Below are positions 46,001 to 52,522 of a stretch of DNA of 64,000 nucleotides, piece after piece. Location: positions 186,001 through 250,000 of the forward strand of contig JBAZZS010000001.1 of assembly GCA_041658685.1 (NCBI GenBank), read 5' to 3'. The translations under genes and the position numbers were made by a program. Within the stretch, counting starts at the first letter, position 1. Each line of letters begins with the position of its first letter. The notes below the pieces were generated by a model that was not told where the DNA came from, did no database searches, and worked only from the letters and a program-made list of their open reading frames with translations. The stretch comes from Candidatus Gracilibacteria bacterium. GTDB taxonomy: Bacteria; Patescibacteriota; Gracilibacteria; UBA1369; UBA12473.

Positions 46001-48011
46001 AAAAATCTCCCGCTGTCCAGCTGTAAGAAAATTTGTCAGCCCCAAAAGTGGTTTGCCAATTGGTCCCCATGGCAGCACCGATTTCGTTAGCCGTATCATG
46101 ATTCCCGACAACCGGATAATAAGAAACGTCCAAATTGTCTAATGCCGTCTTTACGGTTGATAATTCGCCAAGGGTTCCATGATCTGTGATATCACCCGTA
46201 GCAACCACAAAATCCGGCGTTGGAAAATATTTTTGATTATTGATATCGGTAATAAAAGAATTCAATCGAATCAATTCTTCCGTTGCATTCGAACTGGTTG
46301 AGTCGTAATGGGTATCTGTAACCTGTACAAAAGAAAACAAGGGTGCTTCGCGCACTTCGAGCAAAGAATAAGAAATATTATCCCCCCGTTGGACCGTAAT
46401 GGTATAAGTCCCGATTTCGGAAATATCGGCACCGGAAAAATCCGTGGGGAAAACCACTTGGCAATCAACTAAGTCATTACAAGCCGCGGGATTGGTTAAA
46501 GTCCACGGAGTTCCGCTCGGGTTGGTCACGGTGAAAGTTAAATCCCCGGTCGTATCTGTTGAATTCATAACAAGGTTGGAAGTGTTGTCTTCTCCGGCAT
46601 ACAAAAAGGACGGTTGTGCTTGAACCGCTACAATCGGATCCACCACCACATTATTAAACACGCCCTGTGCCCCCATAGCGCTCAAGCCAACGGTCCCGGC
46701 CGTATAAGTGGTTAAATGGTTATATTGGAAATTGGGGACTTGCGTACTCGCGGTACGATCATACCAAATTTTTAATGAGGGCCCTGCGATTTCAATGATC
46801 ACGTCATGATAATCGGTATCCGGATCTGTATCTGTGGTAAAGGTTCCCAATAAAATCTGAGAAGCCCAGTTATCCACAACCTCATAAACATCGGCTGTGC
46901 CGTCTTGTCTCAGCAAGAGGGCGTAAGAATTATCGTTATTTCCACTTAAAGTGGTTCGAAAATTAATCATAGAATAATTGGTGGAAACCAGTGCGCCAAG
47001 ATTTTTGACTTGAGCGGTGATACGATAATTTTTCCAAAGTAAAGAGGCGGAATCGGAGATAACAGCCAGAGGTTTTACGCCTTCACAACCGGTAGGGATT
47101 ACGTAATACGCTCCGTCGTTTGCCCAAAAAACGCATCGTTTTTCTGTGAATTGGTACCCTGACGTCAAATTAGTAACACTGACATCATCAAAATAACTGA
47201 CCCAACCTGTTGTGCCGATACCGATTGTACCGGCAGTATAATCGGTTAGTCCGCTAACGGAAAAATCAGGAGCATTGAGCGTTGGATAAGTGAGATCAGC
47301 CGGATCATAAATCCAAGCTTTAAAAGTTGAACCAACAATTTCTGCGGTTAACGTGTGCCAGTCATTGTCTGCGGCAACGGTAAAAGTCCCAAGCAAAGTA
47401 AATACCGTATCAGCTTTTTTATAAAAATTAGCCACACCGGTCTGCCTTATAGCTAGAACATAAGAATTATCGACGGTTCCAACCACGGTAGAACGAAAAT
47501 AAAAAATAGAATATCCCGAAGCACCAATTCCACCAGCTCTTTGAAAATTGGCCGTAACACGATAATCAGTCCAACTGTTGTAAGCAGCATTTGTCGGAAT
47601 ACTCAGGGTGTACCCCCCACCGTTTGGAGCACGATAAGTATTACTGGAAATTGCGAAGCTACCCCTTTTTACGGTCCAATTGGCGGCCGCACCATCGGCT
47701 TGAGTAAAGGGTTCGGTAAAAGGAGTCGCCAAAGTTGCCGGCGCTTCATTGGCAAAATCATCACTAAAAACCGCTGTATCGGTTGCGGAAATATAATTGA
47801 CGCCGGTTTCCTTTTGTTTATAAGTTTCATTTTCTAATGACCATGCACCGGAGACCGAAGTCCATTGAGAAGAATCCCCGGAAAAATCATCGGACAAAAG
47901 GTCCCCGCTCGCTTGGGCAAAATTATTAGGACCTAAAAGCAGACAATAGATAATAAAAAAACATAAAACAGCGCTGAGAAACGATTTTTTTGGCTTTATC
48001 ATTTGGTTCAT
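43098..48011 (-). CDS. SLH-anchored calcineurin-like metallophosphoesterase (1637 aa)
   Basis: A signal peptide (about 8-35) is followed by two laminin-G/DUF1080-like beta-sandwich domains (about 75-470) and an Ig-like segment. The metallophosphoesterase (about 555-800) has the metal motifs DTHYD, ATGDITDHG, VVGNHDT, LFSHYS and TGHDH. A third LamG-like domain (about 830-985), Calx-beta (about 985-1105), an Ig-like and an FN3 domain (about 1238-1330), an acidic linker and three SLH domains follow. It likely acts outside the cell on a phosphate ester, for example nucleotides, phospholipid or teichoic-type polymers; the substrate is unknown. A TTGATG-17-TATGAT promoter lies upstream. Confidence 0.88.
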   Translation of the reverse strand: MNQMIKPKKSFLSAVLCFFIIYCLLLGPNNFAQASGDLLSDDFSGDSSQWTSVSGAWSLENETYKQKETGVNYISATDTAVFSDDFANEAPATLATPFTEPFTQADGAAANWTVKRGSFAISSNTYRAPNGGGYTLSIPTNAAYNSWTDYRVTANFQRAGGIGASGYSIFYFRSTVVGTVDNSYVLAIRQTGVANFYKKADTVFTLLGTFTVAADNDWHTLTAEIVGSTFKAWIYDPADLTYPTLNAPDFSVSGLTDYTAGTIGIGTTGWVSYFDDVSVTNLTSGYQFTEKRCVFWANDGAYYVIPTGCEGVKPLAVISDSASLLWKNYRITAQVKNLGALVSTNYSMINFRTTLSGNNDNSYALLLRQDGTADVYEVVDNWASQILLGTFTTDTDPDTDYHDVIIEIAGPSLKIWYDRTASTQVPNFQYNHLTTYTAGTVGLSAMGAQGVFNNVVVDPIVAVQAQPSFLYAGEDNTSNLVMNSTDTTGDLTFTVTNPSGTPWTLTNPAACNDLVDCQVVFPTDFSGADISEIGTYTITVQRGDNISYSLLEVREAPLFSFVQVTDTHYDSTSSNATEELIRLNSFITDINNQKYFPTPDFVVATGDITDHGTLGELSTVKTALDNLDVSYYPVVGNHDTANEIGAAMGTNWQTTFGADKFSYSWTAGDFLFLAMDVEAPYGGYGSDLGSAAHTTWLQNILDSNPTKKVVLFSHYSLTEPRDAGDAQAFWAQDDSDDVRVILEGHGEVVAEMTGHDHINSLVQLNGISYITTSSFYSNDQYRYVEIYSDHIVSKMIRADSYSYTQDGQFWEGSTDSTHTAADYSFGLPHEREMEINFSGSEVVKPAEAITIAGNEAWQNYEFSADITVRNDEIVGQNLAGLIFRYTDVDNYYSVVLDSAADTLTLRKRVNGVVTELVSHAATITPDITYEVVVSAVGPVLKIYLDDVLEISTTDSTFTSGKIGLSSYTALNEFDTVLVSALALPTVAWTGAGQATNEGAGSITITAQLSAPFDADVTIPFTIDAASTATGSGTDYSITASPLTITAGSTTASATITVVEDSLDEANEAETIIVNMGSPTNATQGATTIHTVTLTDNDDAPTVASVSGTPATDSTGKVTITFIMDDSADDNTLQALVEYNVGAGWVKATLSETLSDLTATYGTPNVENDNAYQIGNIGGYITSSSGANTITAIWESGTDVPTASLSTAQIKITPYDGTEIGIGVSSSNFTIDNVSPAALAGLSATSTTSSTITWGWTAATDTRFDHYEIWYGTTESDVSNRSGTALEWDDDNDATLATATTTTTTLTGLSEDTTYYATIWAIDSYGNETSTTSSPVFIASSSEEEEEEEESSSVVGGGSEISHGISFPEEEEEDPESGIDPESGIESDETPEPAENPDNIEISDGNPATQSLDDILENLDSLLPENFTWGEEALMNFGEMDLVQTIYRSSDPLQLLISNFFFQPFENLSRMEILQLSMLSFMQDTLLGEAPQVLNLADISVFLDEMDAQDNAFYLTIGFNHGVISGYPDQTFRPTQEATRAEALKMLLLSSGARIILDPSQGLLSQFNLEENPFLDMSLNEWYAPYALYAYSKGIIHGYGDGTFLGDRAISRVEFSKMLTNLYDLTVEVHRARRGERI

Positions 48012-48081
48012 TGGCTATGCAATATAATATGTAATTATCATAATGTTTAAATCAAAGTTCATCAAGCGACTCATATAAAAT

Positions 48082-48110
48082 TTGCCACAAAAAAGAACCG
48101 TGATTAAAGT
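48082..48110 (+). promoter_or_regulatory. Promoter of the 48117 gene, leaderless
   Basis: TTGCCA (48082-48087), 17-bp spacer, TAAAGT (48105-48110). The -10 ends 6 bp before the ATG, so transcription should begin at or next to the start codon. Confidence 0.55.
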
Positions 48111-48116
48111 GGAAGC

Positions 48117-49916
48117 ATGATCACATCCATTTCTTGCGCCATTTGCCAACAATCGTTCCCGGTCCGTGAGGAAGATCGACTGTTTTATGAAAAAATTTCT
48201 CCGGAATTTGGCGGCAAAAAATTTCTCATTCCTCCGCCTCGTTTGTGTCCAATGCATCGAGAACAACGGCGTCTGACCTTTCGCAACGAGCGCAAACTTT
48301 ATCGACGAAAAAGCACGCTGAGCCATCGTGAAATCATTTCGGTTTTTCACCCTGACGAATCCTTTCCCGTGTTCGCGCATGACGAGTGGTGGACACGCAT
48401 GGAGCCACGCACCAGACACGAGTGTAACGAGTGTCCGACCCCAGCATTTCTCTCTCAGCATCAGCGGTGCGCGCTTTCCTTTAACCCGAACCAAACCTTT
48501 TTCGAGCAATTCAAGGCCCTGAGTCGCGTCGTACCACGCCCTCCGCTGATCAACAACAAGGCCGTCAATTCCGAATTTTGCAACTTTGCGGATGGGAATA
48601 AAAATTGTTATCTTCTCACCTCCGCTAATGGGAACGAAGATTGTTATTACGGCATGCTGCTGGTGAAAAACAAGAATGTCGTGGATGCATTGTGGTGCAC
48701 AAATTCAGAGCTTTTGTACGAGGCCATCGATTGCCATGGATGTTACCATTTGCGTTACGCTCAAAACTGCGATCATTGTTCGGACAGCGCTTTTTTGTTG
48801 AATTGCAAGGGTGTTAAAAATTCATTGTTTTGCGTGAATCTCCGAAACCGCGACTATTATTTATGGAATCGCCCCAGCACCAAAGAAGAGATCGAGAAAA
48901 TCAAAAAAGAAATGGCCGGCAGTTATGCCAAACATCAAGAAATGCTGGCGCGCTTTGAAGTTCTCAAAAAGACATTCCCCTTTCGAGAAGCGCACCATTG
49001 GGTTTCATGTGAAGACGTGTCCGGGGATTCTATTTTTAATTCCAAAAATATTCATCTCGGGTTTGACATCTACGATTCGCGCGATTTGGCGTATGTGCAC
49101 GACGGTTTGACGGCTAAGGATTGCCAAGATGTTTGCTTTTTCGACAAAACGGAATTGTGTTACGAATCCACGAGTTTGATCGGTTATGGGTATCGTTTTA
49201 CCAATTTTTGTCGGGATTCTTACAATCTTTTTTATTGCGACAACTGCCATTCGTGTAAAAATTGTTTCGGGTGCGTGGGCCTGCGCAATCGGGAATATTG
49301 TGTATTGAATGTGGAATTAGGCAAAGATGAGTATGAAAAAAAAGTGGCGGAAGTTATTGGTGCCATGGAAAAAACAGGGGAGTGGGGTGAATTTTTCCCC
49401 ATGAGCCTTTCGCCGTTTGCGTACAATGAAACCCTGGCGCAGGATCATTTCCCCCTCACAAAAGAACAAGCCCTGGGTTTGGGGTTGAAATGGAGGGAAG
49501 ACACTGAAACGCACAGCAAAACCGTGACCGTAATTCCGGATTCGATTCGAGATATTTCGGATGAAATTTTAACGCAAACCTTAACATGTGAAAAAACCGG
49601 GCGGCCTTATCGACTCACTCCGCAAGAATTGCGATTTTATCGACAAATGGATTTGCCACTCCCGCGCCTCGCCCCGGAAACGCGCCATGAACAACGCCAG
49701 TCTCAACGCAATCCCACGCACCACTCACGAAGCGATAGCGGAGTGAGCTCCCCCTCTCGTATTTCTCCAGCGCCAGCGGAGTGCGCTCTTCCGAATTTCT
49801 TCCGGTTATGGTCTCGCGCATGTGCAGTGTGTGGCAAAGCCTTGATCACCAGTTACGCCCCGGACCGTTGGGAAAAGGTATGCTGCGAGGAGTGTTACAA
49901 AAAAGAAGTTTATTAG
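48117..49916 (+). CDS. Large Cys-rich protein, possibly beta-helical and metal-binding
   Basis: 599 aa with more than 35 cysteines and no signal peptide. The N-terminus has a CAICQ..CPMH zinc-like module. Residues about 150-260 and 295-400 show repeating short units with N-C-x and C-x-x-C (NKNCYLLTSANGNEDCYYG, CHGCYHLRYAQNCDHCSDS, FYCDNCHSCKNCFGCVGLRN), like coils of a right-handed beta-helix with stacked cysteines. A C-terminal treble-clef-like module (CAVCGK..CCEECYK) closes it. Before that, about residues 530-560 are low-complexity and are encoded by two hairpin repeats (49716-49788). I recall similar proteins in CPR genomes but know no function. Confidence 0.75.
   Translation: MITSISCAICQQSFPVREEDRLFYEKISPEFGGKKFLIPPPRLCPMHREQRRLTFRNERKLYRRKSTLSHREIISVFHPDESFPVFAHDEWWTRMEPRTRHECNECPTPAFLSQHQRCALSFNPNQTFFEQFKALSRVVPRPPLINNKAVNSEFCNFADGNKNCYLLTSANGNEDCYYGMLLVKNKNVVDALWCTNSELLYEAIDCHGCYHLRYAQNCDHCSDSAFLLNCKGVKNSLFCVNLRNRDYYLWNRPSTKEEIEKIKKEMAGSYAKHQEMLARFEVLKKTFPFREAHHWVSCEDVSGDSIFNSKNIHLGFDIYDSRDLAYVHDGLTAKDCQDVCFFDKTELCYESTSLIGYGYRFTNFCRDSYNLFYCDNCHSCKNCFGCVGLRNREYCVLNVELGKDEYEKKVAEVIGAMEKTGEWGEFFPMSLSPFAYNETLAQDHFPLTKEQALGLGLKWREDTETHSKTVTVIPDSIRDISDEILTQTLTCEKTGRPYRLTPQELRFYRQMDLPLPRLAPETRHEQRQSQRNPTHHSRSDSGVSSPSRISPAPAECALPNFFRLWSRACAVCGKALITSYAPDRWEKVCCEECYKKEVY
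49716..49788 (+). repeat. Two GAAGCGA-type hairpins inside the 48117 coding sequence
   Basis: Copy a: GCACCAC, CACTC, ACGAAGCGATAGCG, GAGTG (about 49718-49745), near-identical to the 12301 copy. Copy b: AGCGCCAGCGGAGTGCGCT (about 49769-49788), matching the loop of the 4631 copy. They keep the frame open and encode a Ser/Pro/His-rich linker. Confidence 0.55.
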
Positions 49917-49941
49917 CGAGAAGACTGATCGAGGGAATCAT

Positions 49942-50157
49942 TCAACGTTTGGGCTCCGAGAAAGAGATCTTTTGCAATAGGGCCGCAATCCCCTTGGCAT
50001 TAACTGCTATAGCAATGATCAATCCAATACCAATCATCCATCTTATTAATCGATCTTGATTCACAGGCAAAGAATCAGGAGCTTGTTTTTGAACTGGGGG
50101 TAAAGAAAGAGGCTGATAATGGTAATGTTTTTCATGATTTTTTTGGGGTGATCCCAT
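49942..50157 (-). CDS. Small single-pass membrane protein (71 aa)
   Basis: A polar, His/Pro/Gln-rich N-terminal half precedes one clear membrane helix (WMIGIGLIIAIAVNAKGIAALL, split here as WMIGIGLIIAIA and following) near residues 40-62 and a short basic tail. It lies 105 bp upstream of nothing obvious on its strand and downstream of alr. The N-in/C-out orientation cannot be decided. No family recognised; the hydrophobic helix is the main reason to call it. Confidence 0.5.
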   Translation of the reverse strand: MGSPQKNHEKHYHYQPLSLPPVQKQAPDSLPVNQDRLIRWMIGIGLIIAIAVNAKGIAALLQKISFSEPKR

Positions 50158-50262
50158 GCTATTAGATTAAATAGTTTTTCTCTTTAAAGAGAAACATTAA
50201 AACCTTCAAATTATTACATCAATGGGGTCGCTTATTAAGGTCGGGTTTGAGGTTGAGTTTTG

Positions 50263-51387
50263 TCAAATCAAAATCCTTCTGAGCTGCGATGGGACCTGAA
50301 CCAAAATTTCATACGGAACCGTGTTGCACATCTTTGCAATGTTCTCGATGGAATTGGGATCTTTTGAGTTCGCACTGCGAATAATAACTTTTTCTCCCAC
50401 GTTAATATCCAGGAAAGCACTCACATCCACACTGGTGATGTTCATGCTCACACGCCCGATAATCGGACAAAATCGATCTCGGATTTTGACAAAACCTTGA
50501 TTGGACAAGCGTCGGTCAATGCCTTCAAAAAATCCGGCCGGGATCGTGGCGATTCGCATGATTTTTTCAGCTCGAAACGTGCACCCGTAGCCCACGCAAT
50601 CCCCGGGTTCGATCGTTTTCACTCCACTCACCACACTGTGTATTTCAAGCACTCCCGAAAATAGTCCGATGCCCACGCGCATCGTGTTTGCCGCAATCCG
50701 ATCCGCAAATTTGGCCCCCGGAGTATTGGACAGATGCGTAAATTCAATCGTTGAAAAATGAGGTTTGAAAAGTTCTAAAGCTTTTTCCCACGCATGAATT
50801 TGTTTTTGCGTGAATTTTTCATCTTCGCCATCCGCATCGGCAAAATGAGAACACACGCCTTCAAGACGAATTTTTGGATTCGATTTAAGGATTTGAATCG
50901 CAGGCTCAATCTCTTGCAAGAGTAGGCCTTGGCGGTGCATGCCGGTGTCGATTTTAAGATGAAAAGAAGTCGGTTTTTTGAGGGCCAGGGTTTTAAGTTC
51001 TGCAAGGCTAATGATTGTGAACGCCACATGTTTGAGGCGGTTGGAAAGAATATTGGGAAGGGGAGTGTAGCCAATAACCACGATTTTAGCCCGAATGCCT
51101 TCGAGGCGAAGCTGTTGGGCCTCGTACAAAGAGTCCACAACAAAAAAAGAAGCTTTGCTTCTTTTTTTATCTTCGCAGATGAAAGGATCCAACGTTTGCG
51201 CCACAGGAATCAGTCCGTGTCCGTACGCATTGCTTTTTAACACCGGCGCCACATTCACTCCGGGCGCTTTTTTTTGATATTCCCTCAGGTTTTGGATCAA
51301 TTTTGCGCGATCAATTCGTACCTCAATCAGGGGTTGATACGAGGAAAGGGATTTTTTGAAGGATTGAAGGGTGCGGAAAAGGGACAT
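50263..51387 (-). CDS. alr: Alanine racemase
   Basis: A PLP enzyme making D-alanine for peptidoglycan. 374 aa. The PLP lysine K51 is in VLKSNAYGHG. HLKIDTGMHRQG and the second-domain catalytic Tyr in CVGYGCTF (near residue 270) are present, and GRVSMNITSVDVS fits the C-terminal barrel. It lies 1 bp downstream of the toxin-like gene (51389), probably by read-through. D-Ala supply fits a walled cell with its own peptidoglycan. Confidence 0.95.
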   Translation of the reverse strand: MSLFRTLQSFKKSLSSYQPLIEVRIDRAKLIQNLREYQKKAPGVNVAPVLKSNAYGHGLIPVAQTLDPFICEDKKRSKASFFVVDSLYEAQQLRLEGIRAKIVVIGYTPLPNILSNRLKHVAFTIISLAELKTLALKKPTSFHLKIDTGMHRQGLLLQEIEPAIQILKSNPKIRLEGVCSHFADADGEDEKFTQKQIHAWEKALELFKPHFSTIEFTHLSNTPGAKFADRIAANTMRVGIGLFSGVLEIHSVVSGVKTIEPGDCVGYGCTFRAEKIMRIATIPAGFFEGIDRRLSNQGFVKIRDRFCPIIGRVSMNITSVDVSAFLDINVGEKVIIRSANSKDPNSIENIAKMCNTVPYEILVQVPSQLRRILI

Positions 51388-51388
51388 T

Positions 51389-51769
51389 TTATAAGAAATA
51401 TTCTTTGTAGTCCCCGTATTTTAGATCTTTTAAAATTAAACTCAAATTTTTATCCAAAGCTTTTTTAAATTTCGGATTTTGGACCGTCATGTTGGAGCCG
51501 ATTTGTTTGTCGTTTTTCATCCGAATCATCACCAAAACCGATTTTTGAATTCCGATTTGCAATAAAAAAATCACTCGCCCGGCCCCACCGGTGCTCGTTA
51601 AGTGTATTTTTTTTAAACACGTGGAAGGGATTTTAGATGAACTTTTTATATCGTTCCCCAGCCCTTGTAACGATTTTTTTGCCCCTGCTTTAATCACTTC
51701 CAAAGAGAAAGTCTTTTGTAAAACCTCAAATTCAATTCTTTGGATGGAATGAGTAATAATAAGATTCAA
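51389..51769 (-). CDS. Putative type II toxin
   Basis: 126 aa, basic. The start overlaps the antitoxin stop by 4 bp, the usual toxin-antitoxin layout. The C-terminal half (GGAGRVIFLLQIGIQKSVLV, MIRMKNDKQIGSNMTVQNP, FKKALDKNL) has the GRxxFLL..LVMIR..K pattern of small RelE/HigB-like mRNA interferases. Without a search the exact family is open. The first 50 residues are less typical. Confidence 0.6.
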   Translation of the reverse strand: MNLIITHSIQRIEFEVLQKTFSLEVIKAGAKKSLQGLGNDIKSSSKIPSTCLKKIHLTSTGGAGRVIFLLQIGIQKSVLVMIRMKNDKQIGSNMTVQNPKFKKALDKNLSLILKDLKYGDYKEYFL

Positions 51770-51993
51770 CGAGAACTTTTTTTAGAAAGTAAGCGACCAA
51801 TGGTGTCCATTTTTTTCTGAAGGGGGGAAGTGACAATAATTGTTTCGGGTTCGCCAATCATCACTTTGGGGGCAATGACGAAATTTTGTAAAGCGTTTTT
51901 GATGATTAACGTGAGGGGAATGCCCAGCTTTTCAGCCTGAGCAAAAGCTTTATTTTTCAAGCCTTCATCGATGCGAATGGTTAAGGTGGTCAT
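51766..51993 (-). CDS. Putative RelB/DinJ-like ribbon-helix-helix antitoxin
   Basis: 75 aa. The N-terminus (TTLTIRIDEGLKNKAFAQAE, KLGIPLTLIIKNALQNF) is a ribbon-helix-helix DNA-binding fold. The acidic/hydrophobic C-terminus would wrap the toxin. It is the first gene of the pair, with a palindromic operator inside its promoter (52025-52053), as expected for autoregulation. Confidence 0.75.
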   Translation of the reverse strand: MTTLTIRIDEGLKNKAFAQAEKLGIPLTLIIKNALQNFVIAPKVMIGEPETIIVTSPLQKKMDTIGRLLSKKSSR

Positions 51994-52024
51994 GGTTTTG
52001 GGGGGAGTTAGTTTTTCTAATATT

Positions 52025-52053
52025 ATTATAAAGCACTAACATTGTTAGTGCAA
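52025..52053 (-). promoter_or_regulatory. Promoter and palindromic operator of the toxin-antitoxin pair
   Basis: On the - strand TTGCAC (52048-52053), 17-bp spacer, TATAAT (52025-52030). GCACTAAC/GTTAGTGC (52033-52040, 52044-52051) covers part of the -35 and the spacer, so a bound repressor would block RNA polymerase. Confidence 0.75.
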
Positions 52054-52064
52054 TAGGATTTGGG

Positions 52065-52137
52065 CCCGAGAGAGAGGAATCGAACCTCTACCCTTCCGGT
52101 TAACCGCCGGTCGCTCATCCCAACGAGCTACTCTCGG
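52065..52137 (-). tRNA. tRNA-Asn (GTT) variant with G33, no encoded CCA
   Basis: Acceptor arms CCGAGAG/CTCTCGG, D-arm GCTC/GAGC with GG in the loop, anticodon stem CCGG/CCGG, loop CGGTTAA, T-arm AGAGG/CCTCT with TTCGATT. The anticodon is GTT, but position 33 is G where tRNAs have U. The first pair is C1-G72 and the three bases after discriminator G are CCC. All arms pair, so it is not an obvious pseudogene. Compare the normal tRNA-Asn at 52308. Confidence 0.75.
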
Positions 52138-52307
52138 AAAGCGAAAGGGGGCACCTAAGGTTCCCCCTTTCGGGAACCCCCTTCAAGCTGATGTTCGTGA
52201 ATTTTTCTTTCGCTAAACTTCGTCATAAGCCGATTCAGGGCCCACGAGACCCGAATCGTTTATTCCTCCGTGCGCTCAAGAAAACCCCACTCACCTTTTT
52301 TGTTTTT
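52138..52307 (-). other. Hairpin-rich spacer between the two tRNA-Asn genes
   Basis: Contains GAAAGGGGG/CCCCCTTTC and the competing GGTTCCC/GGGAACC, a long-range AGCGAAAG/CTTTCGCT, and CGATTC-GGG/CCC-GAATCG. No reading frame is convincing. It may be a processed spacer, an RNA gene or a repeat. Confidence 0.45.
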
Positions 52308-52382
52308 TGGCTCCCGGAGCAGGATTCGAACCTGCGATATCCGCGTTAACAGCGCGGTGTTGTACCCCTCAACTATCCGGGA
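52308..52382 (-). tRNA. tRNA-Asn (GTT), CCA encoded
   Basis: Acceptor TCCCGGA/TCCGGGA, D-arm GTTG/CAAC, anticodon stem CCGCG/CGCGG with loop CTGTTAA (normal U33), T-arm GCAGG/CCTGC with TTCGAAT, discriminator G and genomic CCA. Confidence 0.95.
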
Positions 52383-52420
52383 ATAATTTTAAAGGGCGAG
52401 TGGCTATTGTATATTTTCCT

Positions 52421-52517
52421 GTTATTAAATCAATAACATTAGAAAATAAATTTTATAAAAATCACTTGATTTTAAGATAAAGATTTGAAATAATAAATAT
52501 GTTGTCAATTTAATAAC
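52421..52517 (+). promoter_or_regulatory. Promoter and paired operators of the TrmB-like gene
   Basis: TTGATT (52466-52471), 17-bp spacer, AATAAT (52489-52494). GTTATTAAAT at 52421-52430 recurs inverted as ATTTAATAAC at 52508-52517, one upstream and one just before the ATG, about 77 bp apart. Likely autoregulatory sites; inference. Confidence 0.5.
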
Positions 52518-52522
52518 AACTT

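Noticed and set aside
49540..49570. dRS3-like repeat inside the Cys-rich gene (VIPDSIRDI)
   Set aside because: The translated text resembles what such repeats often encode, but the DNA lacks the paired ATTCCC/GGGAAT arms.
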